Shown here piece after piece: positions 50,701 to 63,382 of a stretch of DNA of 64,000 nt. The stretch is from Nautilus pompilius (taxonomy: Eukaryota > Mollusca > Cephalopoda > Nautilida > Nautilidae): contig JACATO010002730.1 of assembly GCA_018389105.1 (NCBI GenBank), forward strand, positions 1,222,501 through 1,286,500, in the 5' to 3' direction. The stretch's first letter is position 1, and each line of letters opens with the position of its first letter. A program made the translations under genes and the position numbers. The notes beneath the pieces are model-generated. The model ran no database searches. It saw only the letters and a list, made by a program, of their open reading frames with translations, and was not told the origin of the DNA.

Positions 50701-53700
50701 AAGGGTACAGACAATTTTATTTTCTGCTTAAAAGAAGGAAATCTGTGGTGCACATTACGAATAAACGAAAATCAGTAAAAAATACAGCTAAGCACAATTA
50801 ATCACATGCTTCGAAGAACATAAATAACAGCGGTCCAGGGTCATTAGAAACATTCCGTAAAATCTTCAGTCTTAATATTGCAACTGTTTTGTCGTTCCCT
50901 TAATGTTCCTGTGTTTTCACAAAAAGTATTATGTGATTCTTTAAACTATTGCATTTTATTTAAAGACTAAGTCAAATTGAAGATTAAAAATGTTGCCTGA
51001 TAGATCTATATCTGAGGCAGACAAGATTTTCATCCACAAGTATATGGTTAGTGTTTATTAGCCATTATTATTCACTATGGGTAGCAGATACACCTGTTTT
51101 TCCAAATAGAATTAGTCAATTTACTAAATCGGGTTGTTGTTTTTTATTACGACTACCAATATTTCATTTTTTATGGTCTTTGTTCAAAATATAAAAACTT
51201 AAATAAACCTTTAAAAAGTGGTCATTATTCGTTTCTCCATTTTTATTTACTTCAGAAAACAAAATGAAATTGCATTTTGCAGTAAATTTGAAATTCCATT
51301 TTCTTTGTTTTATTATGTTTCTTTTAAAATTTTATCCTTCTACTTTTGTAAACTTTCCATAATACTAAAAAAAATACAAGCTGGTGATGCTGCTTGAATT
51401 CGTGGGCCGCCTGCAGTACTAGAAATTATTCTCTTTAAGATAATAAAATTCAAATCAATGAAAGATTCGCCGAACCTTTTCACTCTTTCTACCACTTCAT
51501 TCTCATTGTTCTGGATGTGCGATCACGACCAGTACAATTATGGCCTGTAGCCACACTGGCTGATTAATCGATAGGCGTGTGACGAATCGTATTAACAGAT
51601 GATGTCTGTAGGTCACAGACCTATAATTGCCTTAAATGATATTTGTTATAAAATAGCCATAACTTATTTGGGAAATTGATTTCTTAAACCAAAGGGTTAT
51701 TTAATATTATAAATCAAAGCTTTGGGATGTTTTAATCATTCTCCATTTTGCAAAGAAAGCCACTATTTTAACAGATTGTTTTTTTTTCTTTCTTTTTTTA
51801 TTTAGCTTTATTTACGCCTTAACCACAGCTGGAAATCACTTGGTCTGAGTGTTCCCAGTTTTGTTGCCAGGCTATGCTTAAACTCCATAATACCAATCTT
51901 GGCGCCAACATATGTTCCGAGACGTCTTTGCTATTTTTCTTTCTTCTCATCTTTCATTTATACTCTATAATTTTTTATTTAATTTTTTTCATGACTATTA
52001 ATTATTGCTTTTAAAACATTGATAAAACCTAATTAGAAATAATCCTTGAAAATTCAAATTATAACTATTTCCTTTTCAAATAATAGAGAAAATTGTCTAT
52101 TTCTGAAATATATATATATATATATATGCCAGTTAAAATGAAAAGAAAAGTTTAATAATATTCGTCTCTTGTATCTTAAAATTTGGAGCATTATTGATTA
52201 TCCTTCTTGTTTCTACCATCAACATTGATGAATTGTATAGTCTTCCGAAAAAAACGCACCACTATTGAACAAATACTTAAGTTTATGATGTAAGACCACG
52301 ACATAAAAAACAACGCTAAAAAAGTAAATAAGCAATAAAATATTAAGCCTTATTAATGTTTCCCCAAGGTTGTTGAAAACTCAACTAAACTCACTAGAGG
52401 CCGTGAATGTAAAATCATTAACAAAATATCCTATATTTCATATGAAATCCAAAAAAAGTATCTTGGGTAGCATGGTTTCCTATATAAATCTCTAATCTTG
52501 ATATTTTCTTTTTACTGAATATGAAAACCAAGTGAATTTGAGTTTTTTATTCACTGACAAAAATTAAGTTTAAATCTTATAGTCACTTTCACATGAAAGT
52601 AAAGGGCATATTTAAACAACTGCTTAATAGATATGTTCCTAAAACTTTTCGAAAACAAGTTTTTTTAATACTTAAACATAACAAAAGTTAAAATCAAAAT
52701 GAAATCAAATCTATAAATACAAAAGACTTACATTTTCTTTCGCCAAAAGTTGCATTTACGGAACCTTCATTTATCAGAAAAAAAATAAAACATTTTATGT
52801 AAACGATTGTCTAACATGTTATTTTTTTACTAATTTGGACTGATTAATACGTTATTTGTAGTATATGGGAGATAACTCTTCTCATTTAAATTCTAAACTG
52901 ATTTTTTTTCTTTTTTGTGTTTCTATTAATTATTTTATTATGCAAGAATTTAGATTTGTGAAACGTTGTATCTAAAATAATTTTTAAAAATGTAATGGAA
53001 AATACCAACGAAATATAAATAAATGCGTAATCAAATTAAATACTATGAAATTGTAGTTGAATTCACTTGCACAATGTCAAATTTATTAATGCGTAATAAT
53101 ATCACATTTTGCCAAAAGAAATGCAAATGTTTTATACCGATTAAATTTATAAGTAAATATCTAAAAATATCTTGCTTCTAATTATACTTTGTGCTATAGC
53201 ATTGTATGTATCATTAAATGATTGTTATTGTAAATAAAACACCATTGCATACGCAAATATCATGAAATGATTGGATTTTGTTCACCTACCACTAGTCATT
53301 GACCTACCTGGATGGATTAAAGCTGGGGTTTAATGTCTCTCATTTCACTGCATGATTTAAAAAAAAACATAATTGGTAGAGCTAGGATTTTAACAAATCA
53401 TCTGTTGACATTTAAGTACATAACGTTATTGGCAATAAGGATTCGTCTTTGATGAAAGTAACAAAGTAGGTAAACAATGCAAGTAGTTTTTGTTCTTTTC
53501 CATACTTTAGTAAATCATGAACAACATTCTATAAAGAAAGTTGTCTTCTAATGTGTAAAATACTATTGTTTTCACGGTTATATGGTTTCCATTACAATTC
53601 TTATCAATCATAAAATTACGTAAAATGTTTCACAATTAATTTTCATGAATGATGATCAATTTAAAACAAATTTATTTAGACTTTTCTATATACTGTAGTT

Positions 53701-53996
53701 TTGCTCCTAATTTACATTTAGCTTTTAGGAATGATGCTTAAAGATTAATAAAAAAAGTATAGTTATAAGTAAGTATCACGTTTATATTTATTGATATTTA
53801 CTGAGTAAAAATATAATTAATTTTAACTGGCATATTCCATGTATTCTTGTCCAGTTTTATACTGTACCGTGTTGTTTTATTTAAGGTAATCACAGTTGGT
53901 TTTCTGTTTATTTACTATAAGTTTAATTCATGTTTGTAACTCTTCTTTACTCGTTTAGGTGATGGCATATTTATTTATTTATTTATCCTTGGAATA
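47745..53996. other. AT-rich intergenic DNA
   Basis: No gene recognised in about 6.2 kb. A GC-richer patch at about 51380-51630 stands out from its surroundings and may be an unclassified repeat. Pyrimidine runs at about 51780-51800 are simple sequence. Confidence 0.55.
52107..52128. repeat. (AT)n microsatellite
   Basis: About 11 AT units. Confidence 0.9.
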
Positions 53997-53998
53997 TA

Positions 53999-54205
53999 AG
54001 GTGCATTTCAAAAAATTAGAATATCGTGGAAGAGTTCAATATTTTCTGTCAGTTATTTCAGAAATGAAAATTATAAAAATTCTAGACTCATTACATGTAA
54101 AATAAAATGTTTAAAGCATTTTTTTTAAATTTTAATTCTGATAATTACGTCCTACAGCTCAAAGAAATAGAATAAAAACGTATCTCAAAATATGAGAATA
54201 CTCCA
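53999..54205 (+). repeat. Second Tc1 element: left IR/DR arm
   Basis: Outer repeat at about 54003-54025, inner at 54183-54203. Inverse of 55309-55512. Confidence 0.88.
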
Positions 54206-54287
54206 TTTCGAGTTTGAGTAAATCACTATTTATGCAGTATAAATACCATGAATCTCTCAGCCTGGATCAGTACATACAACCACAATC

Positions 54288-55240
54288 AAGGGGAAGACTG
54301 CAGACTTGAAAGTTGTCCAGAAGACACTCACTGACACCCTCAACCAGGAGGGTAACCCACAGAAGGTCATTGCTGAAAGGGCTGGCTGTTCGCAGAGTGC
54401 TGTATCAGAGCATATTCATGGAAAGTTGACTTGAATGGAAAAGTGTGGTAGGAAAAGGTGCACAAGCAAGATGGATGACCGCAGCCTTGAGCGGATTGTC
54501 AAGCAAAGCCGATTCAAGAATTGTAGGAGCATCACAAGGAGTTTACTGAAGCTAGAGTCAGTACATCAAGAGCCACCACGCACAGACGTGTCCAAGGAAT
54601 GGGCTACAAATGTCGCATTCCTAGTGTCAAACCACTCCTGAACCAGAGAAACGTCAGAAGCATTTTACATGGGCTAAGGAAAAAATGAACCGGATCGTTG
54701 CTCAGTGGTCCAAAGTCCTCTTCTAAGATGAAAGTAAATTTTGCATTTCATTTGGAAATCAACGTCCCACAGTCTGGAAGAAAAGTGGAGAGGCACAGAA
54801 TCCATGTTGTTTGAACTCCCTTGTGAAGTTTCCACAGTCAATGATGATTTGGGGTGCCATGTCATCTGCTGGTGTTGGTCCACTAAGTTTTAATGCTTCC
54901 GTCTGCTGACAAACTTTATGGAGATGCTGATTTCCTTTTCCAGCTGGACTTAACAATTGTCCACAGTACCAAAACTACTAGTAACTGGTTTGATGGCCAT
55001 GGTATTATTGTGCTTGATTGACCAGCCAACTCGCCTGACCTGAACCCCAAAGAGAATCTATGTGGTATTGTCAAGAGGAAGATGAGAGACACCAGACCCA
55101 ACATTACAGACGAGATGAAGGCCGCTATCAAAGCAACTTGTGCTTTCATAACACCTCAGCAGTGCCACAGGCTGATTGCCTCCATGCCACGCCGCATTGA
55201 TGCAGTGATTCGTGGAAAAGGAGCCCCGACCAAGTATTGA
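54288..55240 (+). pseudogene. Tc1 transposase pseudogene, second family
   Basis: The frame opens at 54288 with AAG where the ATG is expected, so the start codon itself is mutated. The N-terminal region (TADLKVVQKTLTDTL, then an ERAGCSQSAVSEHIHGK helix-turn-helix) is followed by a TGA at about 54432, RKRCTSK and a second helix-turn-helix. The first catalytic site reads TAA then DESKFCISFGN: the Asp is intact but the preceding Ser became a stop. The second Asp is in FQLDLTIVH and the Glu in PDLNPKEN, 34 residues later. A Trp-to-stop change precedes PANSPDL. It ends at the TGA at 55238 after GAPTKY. All three acidic residues survive in a gene broken by several stops and at least one frameshift. 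Confidence 0.9.
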
Positions 55241-55308
55241 GTACATAGATGAACATACTTTTCAGAAGTTAGACATTTCTATTTTATAATTTTTTTTTGA
55301 TCTTATGA

Positions 55309-55512
55309 AATATTCTAATATTTTGAGATACGTTTTTTTCTATTTTTTAGCTGTAGGCCGTAATTATCAAAATTAAAATTTAAAAAAAAAATGCTTGAAA
55401 CGTTTTAGTTTACATGTAATGAGTCTAGAATATATACAATTTTCACTTTCTGTAATAACTGACAAAAAATATTGAACTCTTCCACGATCTTCTAATTTTT
55501 GAGATTCATCTG
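55309..55512 (-). repeat. Second Tc1 element: right IR/DR arm
   Basis: Inner repeat at 55311-55329, outer at about 55484-55506. Highly similar to the left arm in inverse orientation. Confidence 0.88.
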
Positions 55513-55514
55513 TA

Positions 55515-57335
55515 TCTGCTTATGTATTTCTAGGTATTAAGTTTTTATGTATATTTTTGTTTCGCTTTTTTCAGACGGTCTTATTTTCAAAGCATTTATT
55601 ATTATCCATTTTCCAATTTATATACACATACATACTATAAATATTGGTAGTTTTATTTGATCAGACTATCAAAAGAGAGGGAACTCTGTCAGTGGTGGCT
55701 CGTTGTCATTAACGTCTGCCCTGCATGTTTCAATTTATTTGGCATATTTTCTTAATGAGATAAACAATACAAACTCAACGTAAGCTGCATCTGGACAGGC
55801 ATGGTTAAAAAGCATGAAAACATGCGTTAGACAATGCAGACTTTAGCAAATACATGACTGACAGAATTTCTATAAATAGCCAAAAGTAATTCTCTGATAA
55901 TCTGACCAGAAAGTATTGAAGCAGATGATATTTCGCATTGTTTGTATTAGCTTGCCAAATTTAGCAAGACTATATTTGCTAGGCGGAATATAAGTTAATT
56001 GTTTTCCATAAGCTTGGATGGAAATAACTTTTCACTCACCTTTTAGCAGAAGCTAGATATACTGTCACTAACACATCCGTACTAACCCTGCAGCTTAGAG
56101 GTTAACTTTGTGGTGTGTGTTGAGAATGTGGACAGTACCAGTTAACCTATTGATCGGATATCTTACATATTAATATGACAAGCTACAGGTAGAAACAACA
56201 TAGCAAAGCAAGGATTTCTTAGAGTACTTGAAATCATTAATTAAAGTATAATTGAGATGAAATCGGCAGTCGAATTGACTGTCAAATCTCTTTAAATAGA
56301 AACGATTTAAAAATTCCAGAAAAAAGGGTAAAAGTATAGGCAGCCATGTGATCAGCATAACTCTATATTCCTTTTTCTTGATAGAGATATTTGTAATAAG
56401 GCCGTTCAAAAAATCGAACCAATAAAGCATAGTCTATAAAGAGATATATATTCAATAAGAAATGATTATATTGAAAGAGAGGCCAAGAAGGTTCATCCTA
56501 CAAACCATACTAAACGAAATAAATTATAATAGGAATAGGAGGTCTGGCAGATCTCCGGCGACGAATCTGGAGAAATGTAAATTACACACAAAGAAAATTG
56601 CATATTAACTACAAAACCAGAATATCGAAGAGAGATTTTTCAAGAATGAAGACAACCAACTATCTTGTTTGCTTTTTCATGCTTGAATGGCTTACACAGC
56701 AGCGGCGTTTAAAATGCAACGCCCTAAAAATAAATATTTGGAAAATAATCATTCGCACTATAATAAAAACTTGGGCTTAAAGTGGGTACTTGAAAATTAT
56801 GAAGCTCCAGGATTACACATTTTTTGCGCGCAGGCCCTGCATATTTGGTACTCTTTCAAGTTCTACCGCAAGAAGCCAACAGTTGGAATGAAAGATTTCA
56901 CAGTAGGACATTTGAGACGCAACCAAATATTTTGAATCTTTTGAAGAAAAGAAACAGTGTTATCTAAGTTAAGAGGAGAAAGAGAAAGATTGGTTGATTC
57001 TCCTTTCACCGCTCAACTCACATTAAAAGAAAAGGGGAAACGTTAAATTTCAAAAAAATCCGTACCTGTCTCAGTTTGGAGTTAGAAATTAACGCAAATG
57101 TGAAATTTTAGTCGGCAGCTTGGAAGAATTGATAACTGTTCATTGTTTGGTCAGCTACCAGTAAATTAAAAAGGCGAGGTCTTTAAAACTCTTCATTGGT
57201 AAGAATTTTTTCTATTATTTATAACTTTTTTCTCAATCCAAAAGGCATAAGACAAATCTGTGTTCTTTAACTTATGGATCAACATTAAAAAGTTAAAAGG
57301 ATTTTCGAATGTTGCAAATATATCTTAAAGCTCTA
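55515..57335. other. AT-rich intergenic DNA
   Basis: Overlapping frames at 56598-56780 and 56687-56935 contain basic residues but no motif that I recognise. No repeat identified. Confidence 0.5.
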
Positions 57336-57338
57336 TTA

Positions 57339-57350
57339 CACTGGGGAACA
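57339..57350 (+). repeat. Copy C left terminal inverted repeat
   Basis: CACTGGGGAACA directly after TTA at 57336-57338. Inverse of 59626-59637 with one mismatch. Confidence 0.88.
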
Positions 57351-57643
57351 CTCATTTTGTTGCATTAAAAAATACTTTTTTCTAGTCAATTTGAATATGT
57401 AGATTTTAATTTTAAAGTCGGTTTTTGTCTGCAAGCTACAGATTTCATGCAATTTGACATTTTTTATTTTTCGTTATTTTAACAAATTCCAACATTAATC
57501 AAAATTCTTCTGTTCACTTTAATCTTAAAACGGCAAAAAAGTCATTTAAAAATATTTATTGAAGCAAAAGATAGAGAATTAAAAAATTTTATGAGTAAAT
57601 TAAATTATTATCTAGTGTTGATCGTGCCATATTTTCATTAGTT

Positions 57644-59380
57644 TTATCTGAATGTGTATTTTATCCAGAAGGAATTTGCGTTTGTAACTTTTGCGTTTGT
57701 ACACTTTATCTTGGCAATCTCGTTTAATGCTCCAGCAGTAGTCAGCCCCATGCTTTTGTTCCAGCGCCCTTGGTAACGTTCTTCCATGATCTTTAGGTCT
57801 TGGTGGAATCGTTCTCCTTGTTCGTCACTTACAGCTCCCAGATTGTCAGGGAATTTATCAAGGTGGCTGTTCAAAAAATGAAGCTTGATGCTCATGTTGC
57901 ACCCGAGATCACGAAAAGCGAGGAGCATTGTGTTCACAAGATCACAGTAGTTTTCCGCTTTATAGTTTCCGAGAAAGTTCTGAACAACTGCCACAAAGAT
58001 AACCATGCTGCTTTTTCCAAAGCATTCATCTTAGCAACAAACTGATTATCACGAAATAGTGTTCTAATTTGTGGGCCATCAAACACACCTGCTTTGATTT
58101 TTTCAAATGATAACCCTGGCAAAGCTGTGATGATGTGTTGAAAACATTCACCTTCGATTTTTAGGGCTTTAACAAATTGCTTATCAAACCTAATTTTATG
58201 TGAAGAGGAGGAAAGATGATCTTATCTCTGTTTACAATTGGCTCTTTTATGATATTTGGCATGCCAGCTTTAAGAGTTTCACGGATAGGCCAGTTCTTTT
58301 GGACCCAATGTTTGTCCCGTGCTCGGCTGTCCCACATACAAAGGAAACATGGAAACTTGGTAAAACCTTTCTGTTGTCCAAGAAGAAAATTGACTATTTT
58401 TAAGTCCACACAAATGATCCAATTGTGCTCATGATATTTTAATAAGTCCATGACGATTCTCACATCATCATAGTCTTCTCGCAAATGCACAGAATGACCG
58501 ATAGGTACCGCTCCATAAACATTGCCATTATGTAAAATAACACACTTTAGACTACGTTTTGAACTGTCCATAAAGAGTCTCCATTCGGCAGGATTATAGT
58601 AAGATACATCCAGTTCTTTAAGAAGCCCTGGAATGTCATGGCAGTAAACAAAATGTTTGTCTTCTGAAAAGAAAGCTACAAAAAGTTGGTCACGATTTTC
58701 TAAAATATGAAACTTTAACAGAGTGATCAACAAGATTTCTACTTTGTAATCTTGATGCCAAACCTCTGCTGCTTTTTTTTGAAAGGCCCAAATCTCGCAC
58801 TAAATCATTTAATTCAACTTGCAGAAGAGGCTTAGGGGTGGGAAAAGGTTCAGAGTCTGAAGAACAATTCTCAGACGACGAACATTTTTCTGCCACTTCA
58901 CTGTCACTACTATTTTGTTTGTTTGTATCATCTTCAATGTCTTTATCGTCTAATGAAGGTAAGCCTTTAAATATTGGAACAGGAACTTCTCTAGAGTGGG
59001 GGAGTAGGCCGAATAGCTGAGGGAATGTTTGATACGTAATTTTATGTCGTCTTTTTTCCAACTCCCGATGTGTTTACCATGCAGAAATACAGTCAGTTAA
59101 ATGATTGGTTGGTTCACGCGCAAACCATCGGAACTCCAAAAGGTAGACTTTTACGTTTTCCTTTGGTCCAGTCTCGAAGCATTTCTTCACAATTGTGACA
59201 CACAACATGAGGCGCCCATTGTTTGTCTTGGTCACCAAGATGAACTTCAAAATATGCCTTGTAAGCACGCTTGACAAAGGAGGATACATTACGTTTTTGA
59301 CGATTTAGTGTGTAGCATCCACATATGTAGCAGAAGGCATTAGGCTTGTTTCTGCAATGATTTCTCTTAATAGAAGCCAT
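57644..59380 (-). pseudogene. CACTG-family transposase pseudogene, copy C
   Basis: The start is the ATG at 59380, 7 nt after a candidate splice acceptor. Blocks in order: a Cys/His zinc-finger-like N-terminus (CYICGC, GDQDKQWAPH, CHNC; 59380-59114); a short REPTNHLTDC piece in another frame; a Ser/Asp-rich linker with a LNDLVRDLGLSKKSS motif (59061-58690); the core with FMDSSKRS, CVDLKIVN and CFLCMWDSRA, then LHIKLGL (58733-58161); and GVFDGPQIR, LGNYKAENY and GERFHQD, then MEERYQGRW (58122-57644). At least four frame changes break it. The Asp of MDSS, the Asp of VDLK and the Glu of GERFHQD are candidates for the catalytic triad, with CFLC as a metal-binding pair; this assignment is inference. 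All candidates are retained. Confidence 0.88.
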
Positions 59381-59387
59381 GTTTAAA

Positions 59388-59400
59388 CTGAAACAAATGA
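59388..59400 (-). promoter_or_regulatory. Candidate 3' splice site in leader of copy C transposase
   Basis: Minus-strand TTTGTTTCAG ends at 59388, 7 nt before the ATG. It is equivalent to the site at 32298-32299 in copy B. Confidence 0.45.
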
Positions 59401-59625
59401 TAAATTATAATTTAATTATAAAAATACAAAAAGTTATAAATTTATATGGACATGAAAATGCTTATATATGGTTTACGTAAGTTCACATTGTAAAATTTCA
59501 CTAACCTCAAATTGCATGCAAACTAAAGCTTGTAGAGAAAAACTAATTTCAGTTTTGAAATCAGCGCCTAAAGTTCTATCAAAATTTGTTAAAATATTCC
59601 ATGCAACTGAAAATTATTTAAAATT

Positions 59626-59637
59626 TGTTCCCCTGTG
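59626..59637 (-). repeat. Copy C right terminal inverted repeat
   Basis: TGTTCCCCTGTG followed by TTA at 59638-59640. Confidence 0.88.
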
Positions 59638-60071
59638 TTATTTATTGTTATTTTAAAGCAAACACATAAGGACATTTGTAAAATTATTCAACATTTATTA
59701 AAAATTGTTATTACTTGTAAATATGCTAAATTACATGAAAATTCAGATATCTAAATATTAAACAACCAGAAAACGCTAATTGCAATATGATGATTGAAAA
59801 AACTATATTTGGCAATGTAAACCTGTTTTACGATACATTTTCTAAAGAAATACTTACTGAGAATGTTTTAAAATGGTGTACAACATCATGAACGCGTTAC
59901 TGTTCATGCCATTCAAATATCTACTTTATCAAAATCGAAGTGACATCTTCAGCTGCTAATTCTTTTTAGAGACAATCAACTATCGAAATTTGTTTATCAC
60001 TGGATAGACGAAAACAGTAGTATTACCGTATTCAGTGGGAGAATATTTTATAGTTCACTGAGCATAGGTTT

Positions 60072-60083
60072 AATATGGCGGCT
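60072..60083 (+). promoter_or_regulatory. YY1-like motif
   Basis: AATATGGCGGCT matches the core of the YY1 consensus (AANATGGCGGC), followed by a short GC-richer stretch. YY1 sites of this form sit just downstream of start sites in animal promoters and some LINEs. There is no other promoter evidence. Confidence 0.3.
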
Positions 60084-62132
60084 GAGCGTGCAAGTCACTG
60101 CTTGGCGGTGACGATGATAAACTTCTGTAAATTTTTGTACGTTACCCAATTAATTAATCACTAAGGCGCCACGTTTTACGAATGTACTCGTTTATCCGCT
60201 TCAATAAACGTAGTACAGAAAAGTAAGATTCTTTCGTAATATTTTAATTCTCTGTTTACAATTTCTGTTGATTTATGAAATGTTACCGGCCCAAAGTTTG
60301 CATGCATCACAGAGATTCTCAAATGTAAAACAGTCTTTTGTGTAACTAACGTGCATTTTTCTTTCTTTTTTTGTTGCTACTGATGTTTATATCCTGTATC
60401 CTCACTACCATTGACAAAATGAAATAGTTCTATCGAAAGGTAATTTGATTCATACAGCATACACTCGCCAAAACACACACTTTGATGTAGTTTGACTAGT
60501 AAAACAAAACAAATAAATTAAGCTCAAGAGAACGAAATTAATGCACGACCGTGGAAAAACGTTTTGCATCCCCTTATAAAAGTAATAAAAAATGTATCTT
60601 CAAATTATACTCATATAGCTTGAAATTGTACCCTGAATACTTACTTTTAAATGTTTGCTTTTGAATGCTTCTAAGTGAGTCAGGCTCGTTGGTCTGATTT
60701 ATATGGTCCTTACTTATAATATGTATTTGCATGTTCGATTTCAAATTGTTATATTTTACAACTTTGTAATTTCCCCATTAATTAAGTGAAAATATAAAAA
60801 TTATACACTTCGTTACGTTAATGTAACAATATTATGCATCACACAAAATTTGAAAATGAAAATTCTAGGATGATGCAAAACTTCTGTCCATAACTGTAAA
60901 TGATTCAGATAATTTATTTTTGTATATTCAATAAAAACAGTACATAACAAGATCATGTGTCATTAAATTTTGTATTTAAGTCTTGAATCATTCTAACATT
61001 AATCAGTTTTTTACCATTTCTTGTCTTAAAATTTAGAATTTTAATTATATTTTTCCCCACATATATTTATTTTGCGACACATTTTATTTTTGTAAAACTA
61101 TTCTGAAATCTCTATTGAATCTACAAAGAATATACAGCTTCATATAGTTATTTATTTATTATTAATATTTTGTGTCCCAATGTTTTAACCACCAATCATT
61201 TTTCTGTCAAAGAAAACGCATCATCAATTTTCATCATTAAAACGTATACTTGTGTTAATTAGTTTAGATCAACTGTACTCCTTATGATGTGTTCCATAAT
61301 ATGTTCTTTGCCTTTTCGGTCGGATGCTTGCTTTGATGGCTCGACAAGTGGCACAAACTTCTAGCACCAAATGAGTTTTTTACTGTAAAATCATTAGTTG
61401 GAAACGTAGCATAAATTAACTATGCAAAATAATTCGGATCTTCTTTGAACAACATCAGGTCAGTCTTTTTTATCTTCGCAAATTTCTGATCACGAAATTA
61501 TACCTAAACCATCTTGTCCTTGTTAAACTGTAGCCGACAAACAGAATTCAAGAAATGATTTACTGAACTTCTCCATACACATTTTCGTCCACTGCATGTG
61601 AATTAACGAAACGAATTGTTAGAGAACAGAACAAACATCCAAAATGCAATAATTCTGTTTTATTTCTTGGACCCATGGAAATTCGTGCTTAACATTGATA
61701 CCCATAAGCAAACTTTCTACGTAGGGAAAATTTACTTTTGACGATTTCTGCGAGCTTGTGTTTTAATGGTATCTCGCCCGGCGACCTTACGTTCTCTAAT
61801 CACATGACGTTTAGATGGCCTCCCTGTCGACAGTTAGTTGTTTTTTCATTTGTCGGACAAAATTTAGCAATGATGGTGTGTACTATCTCATTTGCGAGTC
61901 CAGGATTGCGCGCTATTTCGTTTACTTTGCCTAGTCTTATTTACTATTCAGGCGACCTAGTGTAAGGAGTAATATATATTAAGACTGACAATTACTTGAA
62001 GCATCTATAGAATTCTACCAGCTCTGATATTTCATGAAACTTGCTATTATGGCCTGAGCTAAAGTTGTTGTTAGATAACATGGATTATTATTTTCACAGG
62101 TGTTCTTTATTCTGTCCGGGTACCATACCAGA

Positions 62133-62151
62133 TCTCTCTCTCTCTCTCTCT
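62133..62151. repeat. (TC)n microsatellite
   Basis: About 9 TC units followed by TGTG. Confidence 0.9.
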
Positions 62152-63382
62152 GTGTGAATAAATTATTGTTTTTATTTGTTTCTGAAGAGCAATATGAAGT
62201 TATTGAGGAAACAAACTTCAAATATTTACTCTTTATGCTAGAGATACGGAATTTTGAGAACATAATGATAATGACAATGATGAAAAATCTAGTTGCGCTT
62301 TAAATGTTATTAAACAAAGTATAAACAAACCTTATTGATTAATCGTTTTATCAGATGTAGAATACTAATTGCTCGGATGTACATGCTTGGATATTTTGCT
62401 TGGCTCATATCTGTACTTTATCATAAATAAAAATTGGTAGACCGGTCGAAAATGCCTAATAAGATCCTGGTTGCTCCAGTGCACTACATCCATCATCCAG
62501 GCTGACCTGTTGCCAAATTTTAGTGCTACTACGGAAGCATGGATATTAGGTACCAGATACTCAGCTGCTAAAATGATTTATTCTCAGAATTCAAAATAGT
62601 CATTGTCCACTAACACTGCAACGTAACCCCTAAAGAGAGGAATTTAGCACACAACAATATGATGCATTTTAACAGCAATTTTCCTGTGCTATAAACTTAG
62701 TTACTTCCATTTTAAGGGGCAATAAGATATCTGAGCAATTGTTCAGCAGAAATGGGAGAGTATTGAAGAAGCAGCAATAATCTTCGTTCAAAAACAAAAG
62801 AAAACTTTTCATCTAAAAAAGCAATACAAATATATTATTGAAAGTAATTGCTTTTATAAGACGTACCGAGAAATTTGTGGATAAAATGCAGAACTGCATA
62901 AACAAAACAAAGTAATGAAATATTTTTTTAAAAAAATTTTAAATTACGAACAATAAAAAAGGAACAGAAATATTTATTTTAAGTTTCTTCGATTTAAAAA
63001 AAAAATAAAGTCAAGTTGTATTTTTGGAGCCTCTTAAAACAGATTTATAGTGCGTGGACAATAAATTCACAATTTTTTTTCCAGAGACTGATTCAATGTT
63101 TTCAAATCGAAGGTGTTTATACATACATTTTTTATACAATACATCAGTTGATTTATTTCAATTTTTGGCTCCTAAAATTAACAGTTTTCTTTCTTTCTCG
63201 CACTACAATGGAAAACATTTCACCATTCCACATCATCAGTTCCCCCACTTCTTTATTATTCTTACTATCCTGGCGTTTGGTTTTGACTAAATTGACATCA
63301 GTATTGATGGCAAGTATTTTATCATTGTGAATTATTTATTCACTTTGATCGCGTGGGATCCTAAGTGTTGACAAAGCGTGAC

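Larger units (their letters stand above)
53999..55512 (+). mobile_element. Second Tc1-like element (DD34E), distinct family, dead
   Basis: The element is about 1.5 kb, with TA at 53997-53998 and 55513-55514. Arms of about 205 bp are close inverted copies, sharing long blocks such as TCGTGGAAGAGTTCAATATT and CTAGACTCATTACATGTAAA. Each arm has an outer (TCAAAAAATTAGAATATC) and an inner (TCTCAAAATATTAGAATATT-type) direct repeat, so this too is an IR/DR element. The left tip has lost or changed one base, so its exact first base is uncertain by 1-2 nt. One transposase gene lies on the plus strand. Confidence 0.92.
57339..59637 (-). mobile_element. CACTG-ended DNA transposon, copy C (longest)
   Basis: The 2299-bp copy starts CACTGGGGAACA and ends TGTTCCCCTGTG, 12-bp inverted repeats with one mismatch. 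It is flanked by TTA at 57336-57338 and 59638-59640. Its transposase lies on the minus strand and covers every block seen in copies A and B, plus the acidic linker region missing from B. Its ends and protein differ clearly from those of A and B, so it is a second subfamily with the same target choice. Confidence 0.92.
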
